In this document: positions 16,017 through 25,072 of the stretch, in pieces
Layout of the letters: each line of letters opens with the position of its first letter
How positions within the stretch are numbered: position 1 is the first letter of the stretch
NCBI GenBank assembly: GCA_046349955.1
Contig: JAXMBI010000013.1
Location: forward strand, 62,001-126,000
DNA: 64,000 bases
Direction: 5' to 3'
From: JBGAPH01 sp046349955
GTDB taxonomy: Bacteria > Planctomycetota > Planctomycetia > Pirellulales > JBGAPH01
Translations under genes and position numbers: made by a program
The notes under the pieces: model-generated
Database searches by the model: none
What the model was told of the DNA's origin: nothing
The model's input: the letters and a program-made list of their open reading frames with translations, nothing else

Positions 16017-17135
16017 ATGTCCGAGCTGCGCAAGGATCCGATCGTCGGCCGCTGGGTGGTGGTGGCGAAGGGGCGCGCGGAGCGGCCCAATGACTTTTCC
16101 GCTCCTCCGGCGGAGCGGTCGACGGCTGACTGTCCCTTCTGCGAAGGGAACGAGCGGGAGACGCCCCCCGAGGTGCTGGCCTACCGGGCGGAGGGGGCGG
16201 CGGCGAACGGGCCCGGCTGGCGCGTCCGCGTGGTGCCGAACAAGTTCCCGGCTCTCGAGGCCGCGGACGATTGCGGGGCGTCGAGCGGCGCAAACGGGCT
16301 CTGCGAGCAGCGGCCAGGCTTCGGCGTTCACGAGGTGATTCTCGAAACGCCACGACACGTACGAAATACGGCCGACCTCGAGGTCGGCGAGTTGGCGGAA
16401 GTGCATTGGGCCTATCGCGAGCGGCTGGCCGAGTTGCGGCGCGATCGGCGGTTGGCCTACGGCCTGGTTTTCAAGAACGTCGGCCCAGCGGCGGGGGCGT
16501 CGCTCGAGCATGCCCACAGCCAGCTCGTGGCGACGCCCTGGGTGCCGGAATGCGTGGCGGAGGAAGTGTCTGGCGCCGCGCAGTACTTCGAGCGCGAGGG
16601 AACCTGCGTCTATTGTGATCTGGTGCGTCAAGAAGCGGTACAGGGGGCGCGGATGGTGCTCGAAACCCCCGAGTTTGCCGCGTTTTGCCCGTTTGCCAGC
16701 CGGTTTCCCTACGAAATCTGGGTGGTCCCCAGGCAGCACGGGAGCCACTTCGACGAGTTGCCGCGGCACATGACCGACCAATTGGCCCAGGTGATGCACG
16801 AGGTGCTAGCGAGGCTCGAAACCGCTCTCGACCAGCCGGCATACAACTCTATCATTCACACGGCTCCGTTTGACACACAACAACTTAGACACTATCACTG
16901 GCACATTGAAATCATGCCGCGGCTGACCAACGTGGCGGGCTTCGAATGGGGGACCGGTTGCTTCATCAACGCCGTTCCGCCCGAAGAGGCCGCCGCCCGC
17001 TTGCGCAGCGCTTCAGTGGTTTCATTCCGTCCCTCCACCCCGTTGACCGACAGCCCGCTGACCAAGATGTCGACATCTGCGCAAGCCACGAAGGCTGCGC
17101 AGCAGGGCAAGGATGCTGTCGAAAGGGCGACCTAG
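16017..17135 (+). CDS. galT: GalT-family nucleotidyltransferase (galactose-1-phosphate uridylyltransferase-like)
   Basis: 372 residues, HIT superfamily, 38 bases after glgA. The N-terminal half has DPIVGRWVVVAKGRAERPND and a zinc-type CPFC pair. The active-site region reads LEHAHSQLVATP, with histidines at the positions used for nucleotidyl transfer. The second half has a further CVYCD pair and HYHWHIEIMPR. GalT moves UMP between glucose-1-P and galactose-1-P. The HAHSQ form (not HPHCQ as in E. coli) and the glgA neighbour also fit an ADP-glucose phosphorylase-type activity, as in the plant At5g18200 relative. The substrate is uncertain, the family is not. Confidence 0.85.
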   Translation: MSELRKDPIVGRWVVVAKGRAERPNDFSAPPAERSTADCPFCEGNERETPPEVLAYRAEGAAANGPGWRVRVVPNKFPALEAADDCGASSGANGLCEQRPGFGVHEVILETPRHVRNTADLEVGELAEVHWAYRERLAELRRDRRLAYGLVFKNVGPAAGASLEHAHSQLVATPWVPECVAEEVSGAAQYFEREGTCVYCDLVRQEAVQGARMVLETPEFAAFCPFASRFPYEIWVVPRQHGSHFDELPRHMTDQLAQVMHEVLARLETALDQPAYNSIIHTAPFDTQQLRHYHWHIEIMPRLTNVAGFEWGTGCFINAVPPEEAAARLRSASVVSFRPSTPLTDSPLTKMSTSAQATKAAQQGKDAVERAT

Positions 17136-17294
17136 CTCGCCCTGGCTTGGAGTTCGCACATATGGTGCGCGGTCTACGCAAACGCATTCTATGTTTGGAG
17201 GGTTCTCGCCGGGCTTGGTCCCGCGTCGAGCGCTCGAGCAGCTTCCCCCGGCCCGCATTCCCCATCGCTTTCTCTGAGTGAATTCGAGCGTCGT

Positions 17295-19463
17295 ATGTCG
17301 CAGGTGCTCCGTTTCGTCCTGGCGTTGCACAACCACCAGCCCGTCGGCAACTTCGACGGCGTGATCGAGCAAGCCTATGAGGACAGCTACCGGCCGTTCC
17401 TCGACGTGTTCGAGCGCTATCCGAACTTGCGGATTTCGCTGCACACCAGCGGTCCGCTGATGGAATGGTTCGCCCACCGGCGGCCGGAGTACCTCGATCG
17501 GCTTGCGCGGCTGGTGGCCGAAGGCCGGATCGAGATCGTGGGCGGCGCGTTCTACGAACCGATCCTGACGATGCTCCCCACGGCCGACCGCGTCGGCCAG
17601 ATCCAAACCTACACGCATTGGCTCGAATCGCGGCTCGGCGGCCGGGTCCGCGGCATGTGGATTCCCGAACGCGTCTGGGAGCAAAGCCTCACCCGCGACA
17701 TCGCGGCCGCCGGCGTCGAATACACGGTGCTCGACGACTTCCACTTCAAGAATGCTGGCCTCGTCGAAGGGCAGCTCACCGGCCACTACCTGACCGAAGA
17801 CGAAGGCCGCCTTCTCAGCGTCTTCCCCGGCAGCGAACGGCTGCGGTATCTCATCCCCTTCCGCGATCCGCACGAAACGATCGACTACCTCCGCCGCGTG
17901 GCCGACGAACATCCCGGCGCGGTGATGGTGTTCGGCGACGACGGCGAGAAGTTCGGCACCTGGCCCGACACCAAGCGCCACGTCTACGACGACGGCTGGC
18001 TGAGCCGCTTCTTCGACGCGCTGGCCGCCAACGAGAGTTGGCTTTCGACCACCACGCTGGCCGACGCCTTCGACAACGTGCCCACCCAGGGCAAGATCTA
18101 TCTGCCTGAAGGCAGCTACCGCGAGATGACCGAGTGGGCCCTGCCGCCGGCCCAGCTCGTCGAGTACGAGGACATTCGCCACGACCTGGAACACGACCCG
18201 CGCTGGCCGCGGATTTCGCGGTTCGTCCGCGGCGGCTTCTGGCGAAACTTCAAGGTGAAGTATCCCGAAGCCGACGAGATGTACACCCGCATGCTCTCGG
18301 TCAGCCGCCGGCTGCGCGAGTTCGGCGACGTGAACGGCAAGCAGGGGCTGCTCGACCGCGCCCGCCAAGAGCTCTATCGCGCCCAGTGCAACTGCACCTA
18401 CTGGCACGGCGCCTTCGGCGGCATCTACCTGCCCCATCTGCGCAACGCCGTGTACCGGCATTTGATCGCGGCCGAGAACCTGCTCGAGCGATTGGCCGGG
18501 CGTCCGGAAACTTGGATCGAGGCCACCGCCGCCGACTTCAACCTCGACTCCCGGCAAGAGGTGCAACTGGCCTCCGATCGCCTCGTGGCCTTGGTCGCCC
18601 CGGCGCTCGGCGGTCAGATCTACGAGCTCGATGTCCGCTCGATCTGCCACAACCTGCTCGCGACGCTGGCCCGCCGGCCCGAGGCCTACCACCGCAAGGT
18701 GCTGCAAGGCGCCGGCGGCGGCGGCGACAACGTGGCCAGCATCCACGAACGCATCGTCTTCAAGCAGGCGGGGCTCGAACAGCGGCTGCAGTACGATCCG
18801 TATCCGCGCAAGAGCCTGCTCGACCACTTCTACGACGCCGACGTGAGCCTCGAGGCCTTGTCGCGCGGCGAGGCGGTGGAGCACGGCGACTTCCTCGACG
18901 GCGTGTACGAAGCCCGCGTCCGCCGTTCGCCGGGCCGCATTCAGGTGCAAATGACCCGCGAGGGGCACGTCGACGGGGCACCGGTGCGGCTCACCAAAGG
19001 CATTACGCTCGAGGCCGGCAGCAGCACGCTCGAGATCGCCTATCTGCTCGAAGGGCTGTCGACGGACGGCGCCTACCACTTCGCTTCGGAGTTCAACTTC
19101 GCCGGCTTGCCCTCCGGCGCCGACGACCGCTACTTCCACAACGGCCAAGGACACCGCTACGGCCAGTTGGGCATGCACCTCGACCTGCACGAAGCGACCG
19201 AGCTAGGCCTGGTCGACGAGTGGCTCGGCATCGACGTGCGGCTCGCCCTCTCCCGCCCCTCGAGCGTGTGGACGTTCCCGATCCAAACGGTGAGCCAGTC
19301 GGAAGGGGGCTTCGAACTAGTGCATCAGTCGGTCGTGGTCGTCCCGCACTGGCAGGTGCAGCCCGACCGCGAAGGACGCTGGAGCGTGACGATGAACCTG
19401 GCGCTCGACACGGCGCTCGCCGAGAGCCGCGTGGAAGCGGTCACCGTGGCCGTCGCCTCGTAG
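17295..19463 (+). CDS. GH57 alpha-glucanotransferase/alpha-amylase
   Basis: 722 residues. The GH57 barrel begins with LALHNHQPVGNFDGVIEQAY. The conserved IPERVWE (123-129) holds the nucleophile Glu and FGDDGEKFG (213-221) holds the catalytic Asp, as in the 4-alpha-glucanotransferase of Thermococcus litoralis. The middle and C-terminal regions (from about 300) match the DUF1925/DUF1926 beta-domains of that family, including YWHGAFGGIYLPHLRNAVY. It likely rearranges or hydrolyses alpha-1,4-glucans made by the upstream glgA. No signal peptide, so cytoplasmic. The opposite strand is also open over most of the gene, a side effect of GC-rich codon use. Confidence 0.9.
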   Translation: MSQVLRFVLALHNHQPVGNFDGVIEQAYEDSYRPFLDVFERYPNLRISLHTSGPLMEWFAHRRPEYLDRLARLVAEGRIEIVGGAFYEPILTMLPTADRVGQIQTYTHWLESRLGGRVRGMWIPERVWEQSLTRDIAAAGVEYTVLDDFHFKNAGLVEGQLTGHYLTEDEGRLLSVFPGSERLRYLIPFRDPHETIDYLRRVADEHPGAVMVFGDDGEKFGTWPDTKRHVYDDGWLSRFFDALAANESWLSTTTLADAFDNVPTQGKIYLPEGSYREMTEWALPPAQLVEYEDIRHDLEHDPRWPRISRFVRGGFWRNFKVKYPEADEMYTRMLSVSRRLREFGDVNGKQGLLDRARQELYRAQCNCTYWHGAFGGIYLPHLRNAVYRHLIAAENLLERLAGRPETWIEATAADFNLDSRQEVQLASDRLVALVAPALGGQIYELDVRSICHNLLATLARRPEAYHRKVLQGAGGGGDNVASIHERIVFKQAGLEQRLQYDPYPRKSLLDHFYDADVSLEALSRGEAVEHGDFLDGVYEARVRRSPGRIQVQMTREGHVDGAPVRLTKGITLEAGSSTLEIAYLLEGLSTDGAYHFASEFNFAGLPSGADDRYFHNGQGHRYGQLGMHLDLHEATELGLVDEWLGIDVRLALSRPSSVWTFPIQTVSQSEGGFELVHQSVVVVPHWQVQPDREGRWSVTMNLALDTALAESRVEAVTVAVAS

Positions 19464-19575
19464 GCTCGCCGCTCCACCTTGTGATCCTAGGGACTGGTGA
19501 AGAGCGGTTCCTCGGCAGCGCAGCGCGATACAATGGCGGCCGGAAGCAGCAACCTTTCGCGCCCTGGAGATCGCA

Positions 19576-20595
19576 ATGGCTGACGTGCCGCCGGTGATGC
19601 GTTTCGAGTCGTCCACAGGCGTGCGCATCTACCGCATCTCCTGCGAGGCCTTTCCCGGCTTCATCGCCCATGCCTATCTGCTCGTCGGCGCGGGGCCGGT
19701 GACGCTCGTCGACACCGGCAGCGGCTATGGCCACAGCGATGACCAACTCCGCGCGGGGCTGGCCGCCGTGCGCAGCGACCACGGTGAGCCATTCGACCTG
19801 ACCGACATCCGCCGGATCATCGTCACCCACGGCCACATCGACCACTTCGGCGGCCTCGCGCGGTTGGTGAAGGAGACGGGGGCCCGCGTGGCCATCCACG
19901 AGCTCGACCGCCGCATCCTCACCAATTACGCCGAACGCGTGACGGTGGCCACGCAGGCGTTCGAAGTGTTCTTAGCCCGCTCGGGCGTTGGTCCGGAGCT
20001 GCAGTCGCAGATGGTGGCGATGTTTCAATACTCGAAGCGGCACGTGGTGAACGTGCCGGTCGACATCACGCTCGTCGACGGGCTCGAACTCGACGGCCTG
20101 CGGTTCCTGCACACGCCGGGGCACTGCTCGGGGCAAGTGTGCATCGCGGTGGGGAACGTGCTCCTCTCGGCCGACCACGTATTGCAACGGATCACGCCGC
20201 ACCAATCACCTGAGAGCATTACCCCCTACACGGGGCTGGGGCATTACTTCGAGGCCCTCGAAAAGCTCCGCCGCTGGGGCAGCTTCGACCTCACGCTCGG
20301 CGGGCACGAAGGGCTGATCGAGGATCTGCCCAAGCGGATCGAGGAAATCCGTCAAAGCCACCTGCGGCGGCTCGACCGCGTGCTCGAGTTGCTCGATCTG
20401 GCGGAAGGGCCGCAAACGATTGCCCAGCTCGCGCAGTCGATGTTCCGCCGGGCCCGCGGCTTCGACGTGCTCCTGGCCTTCGAAGAGGTGGGCGCCCACG
20501 TCGAGTATCTCTACGAGCGCGGCCGGCTGGCGGTCGACAACTTCGAGGACTTGGGACGCGAGTCGAACCCGCCGCTGCGCTACCGGCGGGCGTGA
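19576..20595 (+). CDS. Metallo-beta-lactamase-fold hydrolase
   Basis: 339 residues. The MBL signature THGHIDHFGG gives the HxHxDH metal site, with further ligands in HTPGHCSGQ and SADHVL and a late GGHE. The N-terminus GPVTLVDTGSG is typical. The C-terminal third (from about 240) is a helical region similar to that of LACTB2/RNase-Z-like and glyoxalase II-like planctomycete proteins. Substrate unknown; a thioester or phosphoester hydrolase is possible. It follows the alpha-glucan genes but is probably separately expressed (GATACAAT, a -10-like box, lies about 45 bases before the start). Confidence 0.85.
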   Translation: MADVPPVMRFESSTGVRIYRISCEAFPGFIAHAYLLVGAGPVTLVDTGSGYGHSDDQLRAGLAAVRSDHGEPFDLTDIRRIIVTHGHIDHFGGLARLVKETGARVAIHELDRRILTNYAERVTVATQAFEVFLARSGVGPELQSQMVAMFQYSKRHVVNVPVDITLVDGLELDGLRFLHTPGHCSGQVCIAVGNVLLSADHVLQRITPHQSPESITPYTGLGHYFEALEKLRRWGSFDLTLGGHEGLIEDLPKRIEEIRQSHLRRLDRVLELLDLAEGPQTIAQLAQSMFRRARGFDVLLAFEEVGAHVEYLYERGRLAVDNFEDLGRESNPPLRYRRA

Positions 20596-20606
20596 CAACC
20601 GCGCGA

Positions 20607-20831
20607 CTAGACATCGCGCGTGCAGTACCGGCAGACGGTCGCCTGCTGATCGATCAAGGCGCGGCAATGGGCGCAGGGCACGAGTCGTCCCTGCCTCATA
20701 AGGGCGATTGCGACGCCAATCGGTCCCAGCGTACATCCCAAGAGCAGGCCCAAGAAGCCTTCGCCCTTGGGCTGAGAAATTGCCGTGGCGAGCACGCCGC
20801 AACCGAGCCAGAGCAGAATCAGAAGTTCCAT
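20607..20831 (-). CDS. Small membrane protein with zinc ribbon
   Basis: 74 residues. A hydrophobic N-terminus (about 1-20) and a second hydrophobic stretch (about 28-44) precede CAHCRALIDQQATVCRYC, a CxxC...CxxC zinc ribbon at the C-terminus. Short proteins of this layout are common and mostly uncharacterised. It starts 3 bases after the esterase stop on the same strand, so the two are probably co-transcribed. Confidence 0.7.
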   Translation of the reverse strand: MELLILLWLGCGVLATAISQPKGEGFLGLLLGCTLGPIGVAIALMRQGRLVPCAHCRALIDQQATVCRYCTRDV

Positions 20832-20834
20832 GCC

Positions 20835-21587
20835 TCAGACAACCCTTAGCCGTTCGCGCTCGAGCCGCTCGGCCATGAAGCCGATCGCTCGGGCCGCCAT
20901 GCGGTTGTAGAACTCGAAGCCGTGGCCGCCGCCGCTCGTTTGCAGGTCGCACTCGTGCGGAATGCCGAGGGCCGAGAGCTTCATCCGCAACCGGTCGGCG
21001 CTTTCGTGCCAGCGGTAGTCGACCGGGTCGCAGCAGAACCACAGGTTCCGCGGCCAATTGAGCGGGTGGACGTGGAGCGTGGCCGTGTCTTGCCGCGCCT
21101 GTTCGGCGTCGCGGTACATCAGCGGCAGCGTTTCGTCCCCCTCGCGCATTCGCAGATGGTAATCGATCGCCGGGCTGATGGCCGCCGCGATCGGGAATTT
21201 GTTTGGGTGCTTGAAGGCGAATCGCAGCGCGCCTTGCCCACCCATGCTCGTGCCGAAGAGCGCGATCTGCGGCGGGGCGGCGTTCCACCGCTCGGCGATC
21301 CAGGGAACGACGCGGTCGAGCAAATAGCGCTCGGCCGTCAGCTCGGGATCGAACTCGGCGCAAAGCTTGTCGGTCCACCAGCTCCGCGCCGTCCGTGGGC
21401 AGACGACCGGCAAACCGTGCCGCTCGAGCTCGGCGACGAAGGCCGGCTTGTCGACCAGCCGGTTCAAGTGCACGCCGTGCAGATAGATGGCCACGTAGCC
21501 GTGCTGGTTCCGCTGCGCAGGCTCGAAGACATCGGCCGTGTGACCGGCCAGATCGACTTCAGACCAACCTGGCGACGGAGGGGACAT
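20835..21587 (-). CDS. Alpha/beta-hydrolase, esterase D-like
   Basis: Start at ATG 21587 (MSPPSPGW), just inside a family B repeat that marks the 5' boundary; 250 residues. The nucleophile elbow is GTSMGG, preceded by a Trp-rich region (RSWWTDKLC) and followed by HPNKFPIAAAISPAID. The catalytic His is probably in GGGHGFEFYN near the end, with an Asp in CDPVDYRWHE. The fold matches esterase D/S-formylglutathione hydrolase-like carboxylesterases. No export signal. Substrate not predictable. Followed by the small zinc-ribbon gene. Confidence 0.8.
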   Translation of the reverse strand: MSPPSPGWSEVDLAGHTADVFEPAQRNQHGYVAIYLHGVHLNRLVDKPAFVAELERHGLPVVCPRTARSWWTDKLCAEFDPELTAERYLLDRVVPWIAERWNAAPPQIALFGTSMGGQGALRFAFKHPNKFPIAAAISPAIDYHLRMREGDETLPLMYRDAEQARQDTATLHVHPLNWPRNLWFCCDPVDYRWHESADRLRMKLSALGIPHECDLQTSGGGHGFEFYNRMAARAIGFMAERLERERLRVV

Positions 21588-21590
21588 AAA

Positions 21591-21694
21591 GTAGGGTCCG
21601 CTGGGCGGACCAAAGCAGAACCGTGGGTGCGGCAAAAACGGTGCGTAATGCGATTGCCGACGTGCGTGAATTGGTTCCGCTCAGCGGACCCTAC
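21591..21694. repeat. Inverted pair of family B palindromic repeats
   Basis: GTAGGGTCCGCTGGGCGGAC (from 21591) and its inverted relative ending GCGGACCCTAC at 21694 frame the gap between the esterase and the DUF3299 lipoprotein gene. The right copy supplies the TAG stop codon of the lipoprotein gene. Other copies are at 36445 and 43346. Confidence 0.75.
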
Positions 21695-22437
21695 TTGGCT
21701 TGTTGCCCTTCCATCGAGTAGATGGCCAGGTGTTTGCCGTCGGGGCCGACCCATTCCTTGATGTGGAACACCCCTTCCACGGCCACGGGATAAATCGTGT
21801 AGTCGGCGGTTTTGCCGGGCGCCATTTCGACGTAGACGCAGTCGTAAAGCGCGGCGCCGGGGCCGAAGCAGCACTCCATGTTGTCGCGCACGAGCACGAA
21901 CTGCTTGATGCCGGTTTGCTGAAAGCTCGGCAGAATGAACCCGCGCAGCCGCACGTGCTGCCCTTCGAGCGCTTCGATGGCCGGCGTGAGCATCGAACGC
22001 TTGAAGTGCCCCCCCTTCTCCATTTCGAACTTGAGGTCGTCGAAGGTGATGTCGCGGGTGCGGCCGGCGACTGCGCCGCGGCTGGGGCGCGTGGTGTTGG
22101 GCTGAACGGCTTGCGGTGGGACTGTCGCAGGAGGGACCGTTGCTGCAGTCGTCGCAGAATCATGGGCGGGGGTCGCTACCTCAGCGGCGTTAATCGCTTC
22201 GGCCGGCCCGGACTTGGCGGGCGTTTGCTTCTCGCCGTTCGTCGCCGCGGCAACCGCCACGCCCGTTGCCGACGACTTCCTGCCCACCGGGCTCGAGGAG
22301 ACCGGCTCCGCGCATCCCGCTAGACCGAGCAGCAGCGAGCTTGCGCATGCTGCCGCGAAAAGGGCCAGCGAGCGCGGCGTTCGCGTCAGTTCGTTCTGCG
22401 GGCAGCTTCGGAGAGCCAATGGACGGTCCCTTCTCAC
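21691..22437 (-). CDS. DUF3299-type lipoprotein
   Basis: GTG start at 22437; 248 residues. The signal peptide ends in a lipobox (LLGLAGC) at about residues 36-42, so it should be a lipoprotein. A long Ala/Thr/Pro linker follows to about 120. The C-terminal domain has GQHVRLRGFILPSFQQTGI, FVLVRDNMECCFGP and VEGVFHIKEW, the DUF3299 pattern with a conserved Cys pair. It follows a second DUF3299 gene by 29 bases. In Vibrio a DUF3299 protein is, as I recall, part of a zinc-uptake ABC cluster (zrg); a metal role here is inferred. The TAG stop is provided by a family B repeat. Confidence 0.8.
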   Translation of the reverse strand: MRRDRPLALRSCPQNELTRTPRSLALFAAACASSLLLGLAGCAEPVSSSPVGRKSSATGVAVAAATNGEKQTPAKSGPAEAINAAEVATPAHDSATTAATVPPATVPPQAVQPNTTRPSRGAVAGRTRDITFDDLKFEMEKGGHFKRSMLTPAIEALEGQHVRLRGFILPSFQQTGIKQFVLVRDNMECCFGPGAALYDCVYVEMAPGKTADYTIYPVAVEGVFHIKEWVGPDGKHLAIYSMEGQQAK

Positions 22438-22465
22438 CGTGGTTCTTCCCTGACCATTGCGCCGC

Positions 22466-23143
22466 TCAACGCACGTGATCGGCGTCGAGGTGATACAGCG
22501 CGTGCCCCAGTCCTTCGCTTGCCTGACCTACGCCCACGTGGAACGTGCCTGCCAAGCGGAACAGCCCGTCGTGAAAGTCGATGGTCAGCGGGTCCTTGAG
22601 CTGCACCTGAATGCGGTCGGTGAGCTTGGGGTTGCCGCCGAAACAGCAATCCCCCTGGTCGCGCACGAGGACGAACTGGCGGATGCCGCGCGTTTGCAGG
22701 CCTGGGTAAATATAGCCCTTGATGAACACCCTCTGGCCGTCGAGCTCGCGAGCGGAGGCCGGAATCGTGCCTGGCGGGGCGGCGTCCGGGGGCTGCAACT
22801 CAGCGTAGCTGATCCGGCGGTAGCCTTCAGGCACTTCGGTGGCGTAGACGTAGCCGTGGTAGCCCCAGCCGCCGACCAGGGTCACCAGCGACACGAGCAT
22901 CCCTACCCGCGCGATGCCAGCGCCGGTGAGCTCGTTGCTTCGCTCGCCGATCGAACGCAGGGCATAGGCGCCGAGCAATACGCCGACGAGCGAGAGGAGC
23001 CCGAAGGTGGGGCTGAGGAAGTTCAGCAGGCCGAGGACCCCGAGCACGAGGCTGACGACCGCCGTCGAACTGAGCGCCTTGTACGGTTGATACTCCGCAG
23101 CCTCGAGGCCTTCGCCCGCCGGCTCGTAGACGTCGGTGCTCAT
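22466..23143 (-). CDS. Membrane protein: DUF4190-like segment plus DUF3299 domain
   Basis: ATG at 23143 (MSTDVYEP), 225 residues. The N-terminal half carries two or three membrane segments of DUF4190 type (SSTAVVSLVLGVLGLLNF...LLSLVGVLLGAYALRSIG, then LVSLVTLVGGWGYHGYVY). The outer domain has GQRVFIKGYIYPGLQTRGIRQ and FVLVRDQGDCCFGGNPKLTD, paralogous to the lipoprotein encoded 29 bases downstream. The tandem pair keeps the same Cys-Cys motif. It belongs to the co-directional group that includes an ABC permease with a His-rich loop, which supports a metal-related envelope role. Confidence 0.8.
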   Translation of the reverse strand: MSTDVYEPAGEGLEAAEYQPYKALSSTAVVSLVLGVLGLLNFLSPTFGLLSLVGVLLGAYALRSIGERSNELTGAGIARVGMLVSLVTLVGGWGYHGYVYATEVPEGYRRISYAELQPPDAAPPGTIPASARELDGQRVFIKGYIYPGLQTRGIRQFVLVRDQGDCCFGGNPKLTDRIQVQLKDPLTIDFHDGLFRLAGTFHVGVGQASEGLGHALYHLDADHVR

Positions 23144-23314
23144 ACGATTGCTCGGAAACCTGCTCGAAACGCACGACGGGGCGAACCACGGCCCGCCGCG
23201 ACCGCCCAAACTTCACCTGCCGTCTATTCTAGTCGGCCGCCGGCGCGGGGCTAGCGCATTGGCTTCCTACGGACCGCAAAGCGGTTTAGCTCGACGACTT
23301 GGGGGCCCGTGGAC

Positions 23315-24967
23315 CTAGCCAGGCATCCGCGCCCCGGCCCCCTTGAGGATCAGCCAAAAGACGAACAACAGCCCTAGGCCGGCGGCCAGGGGCGCCGCGA
23401 TGACCCACATGGTGGTGCCGCGGTCGATCGGCAAGGGCGAAGTCTGGGCCACGGGCCCTGGCGTGGGCGAGGCGGGCCGTTGGGCGACGGTGACGTTCGC
23501 CGGCGTCGGAGTGGCCGCTGCCGCGGGGATCGGCAAAACCGAAGACGTCCCGTCGTTGACAGGCGTGGCGGGGGCGGCTGCCGCAGTGGCTGGCGTCTGG
23601 GCGCCGGGGGGCGGCGTCGAAGGAGGCGCCGGGGGCTCGGCCTGCGTCACCGCGGCTCCGGTTGGGGCCTGGTCCTCTTTCGGGGCCGGTTCGTCGGCAG
23701 TCGCCGTAGCGGCCGGTTCCGCTGGCTTTGGCGCCGAGGGGGACTCGGTCTTTGGCGTTTCGGCCACGGCTGGCGGCGGGACCTTGCCATCGTCCCCCGC
23801 CGGGATCGCCCCCACCGGGAAGAAGCTGTTGGCCCGCTTCACCGCGTCGGGATCGATCTTCTCGAGCTGCGCCAGGTATTCCTTGGCCTTCGGCTCAGGC
23901 GACGCTTGCAGGAAGTTGATTACCGGCACTCGCACCCAGCTTGACTTCTCGTCAGCCGTCTTGAACAACTCGACGAGCCGGTCGGTGACCGTCCAATCTT
24001 GCCAGCGGGCCAGGTCGGGAATCACCAGGTCGGCCAGGTCGGGCCGGTCGAGAATATGGCGCAGCCCGGCCAGAAGCTGCTCGCGGGGGAGCGTGTTCAC
24101 CTCTTGCCCATGCACCCGCAGCGCTACGATCGCGGCGTAAGTGTCGGTGTACTCGGCCTTCTTGTTCTTGAGGAACTCGTCCTCGACGAGCTGCATGCCG
24201 CCGGGGCCCTTGAGCATCAGGTAGGCGTTGATCGCCGCGTCGAGCCCCTGCTTGACCTGGCGGTCGTTGCTCGTGAGCATGCCTTCGAGCAGCGGAACGT
24301 CTTCGGGCGTGCCGCTGATGCCCAGCATCGTGAGGTAGAGCCGCCGGCGGCTGGCCGGAATGTTGGCGTCCTGCACCCAGGCCACGAGCTTGTCGTGCGG
24401 CATGTGGTCTTTGACGAGCTTGACCTCGGGAAACGGCGTCTTAGCGAACTCGTCGTACGAGTCGCGGGCGAGCAACTCGTCTTTGTCTTCCAGGTGATCG
24501 AGAAAGAACGCCAGCCGCTCGGTTTGGGGCTTGCCGGCGAGCGCCGGCAGCTTGCCGATGTACTCCACCGCCCGCTCGGAGAGCTGAATCGGCGTCGACC
24601 AGGCCAGATTCGTGGGGTCGATGCCGGTGATCAGAAACGTCGTGTCGCGGGGCGCTTCGCCAAAGTAAACGGTCTCGAGCGTCTTGGCGCCCTTGAGCAG
24701 ATCGGCCCCCTTGATGACCTGGGTGATCTCGAACGTGGTCTTGCTCGAAGCGGGGCTTGCCGGCTCGCTCGGTCCGCCGTCGAGCAGATCGACCTTGGGG
24801 GGCGCCTCGACGAGCTTGGCCAGCACCACGGCGTCGGACTTGTCGATCTCTTCGCTGAAGGTCATCTGCACGGCGCTGCAGAAGGGGCAGGCGCGCAGCC
24901 CGCTCCAAGCGCCCAAGACGCCGAGGGTCACCGCCGCCACGCCCGCCAAACGTCGTAGATTCGTCAT
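23315..24967 (-). CDS. Exported CxxC protein with C-terminal membrane anchor
   Basis: I use the ATG at 24967 (MTNLRRLAG); an upstream start would run into a family C repeat. 550 residues. A signal peptide is followed by CPFCSAV, a CxxC pair at the mature N-terminus. The region to about 330 is helical and repeat-like (HEAT-type), including LLEGMLTSNDRQVKQGLDAA. A Pro/Ala/Thr-rich linker (about 395-510) leads to one C-terminal membrane segment (MWVIAAPLAAGLGLLFVFWL). The family is common but unnamed in planctomycetes. It sits between the ABC permease and the two DUF3299 genes, so I infer a shared function. Confidence 0.75.
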   Translation of the reverse strand: MTNLRRLAGVAAVTLGVLGAWSGLRACPFCSAVQMTFSEEIDKSDAVVLAKLVEAPPKVDLLDGGPSEPASPASSKTTFEITQVIKGADLLKGAKTLETVYFGEAPRDTTFLITGIDPTNLAWSTPIQLSERAVEYIGKLPALAGKPQTERLAFFLDHLEDKDELLARDSYDEFAKTPFPEVKLVKDHMPHDKLVAWVQDANIPASRRRLYLTMLGISGTPEDVPLLEGMLTSNDRQVKQGLDAAINAYLMLKGPGGMQLVEDEFLKNKKAEYTDTYAAIVALRVHGQEVNTLPREQLLAGLRHILDRPDLADLVIPDLARWQDWTVTDRLVELFKTADEKSSWVRVPVINFLQASPEPKAKEYLAQLEKIDPDAVKRANSFFPVGAIPAGDDGKVPPPAVAETPKTESPSAPKPAEPAATATADEPAPKEDQAPTGAAVTQAEPPAPPSTPPPGAQTPATAAAAPATPVNDGTSSVLPIPAAAATPTPANVTVAQRPASPTPGPVAQTSPLPIDRGTTMWVIAAPLAAGLGLLFVFWLILKGAGARMPG

Positions 24968-24998
24968 CGCTTTGAGAGACTCTCCAAGGGAGTGGGGC

Positions 24999-25033
24999 GG
25001 TGGGTCTGCGCTTCGCTTGACCCACCCTACGGG
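24999..25033. repeat. Family C palindromic repeat
   Basis: GGTGGGTCTGCGCTTCGCTT followed by GACCCACCCTACGGG, with GGTGGGTC pairing with GACCCACC. It lies between the permease and the CxxC protein gene and closely matches the copy inside epmA at 36520. Confidence 0.8.
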
Positions 25034-25072
25034 CGGGACCACGATATTAGCCCCCGGCGAGTCGCCGGGGGG

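Noticed and set aside
14383..16353. 656-codon open frame antisense to glgA
   Set aside because: Arg/Pro-rich translation with no motif, opposite a full-length, well-supported glgA.
17022..19190. 722-codon open frame antisense to the GH57 gene
   Set aside because: It mirrors the GH57 gene almost exactly. High third-position GC keeps the opposite strand open. The translation has no domain.
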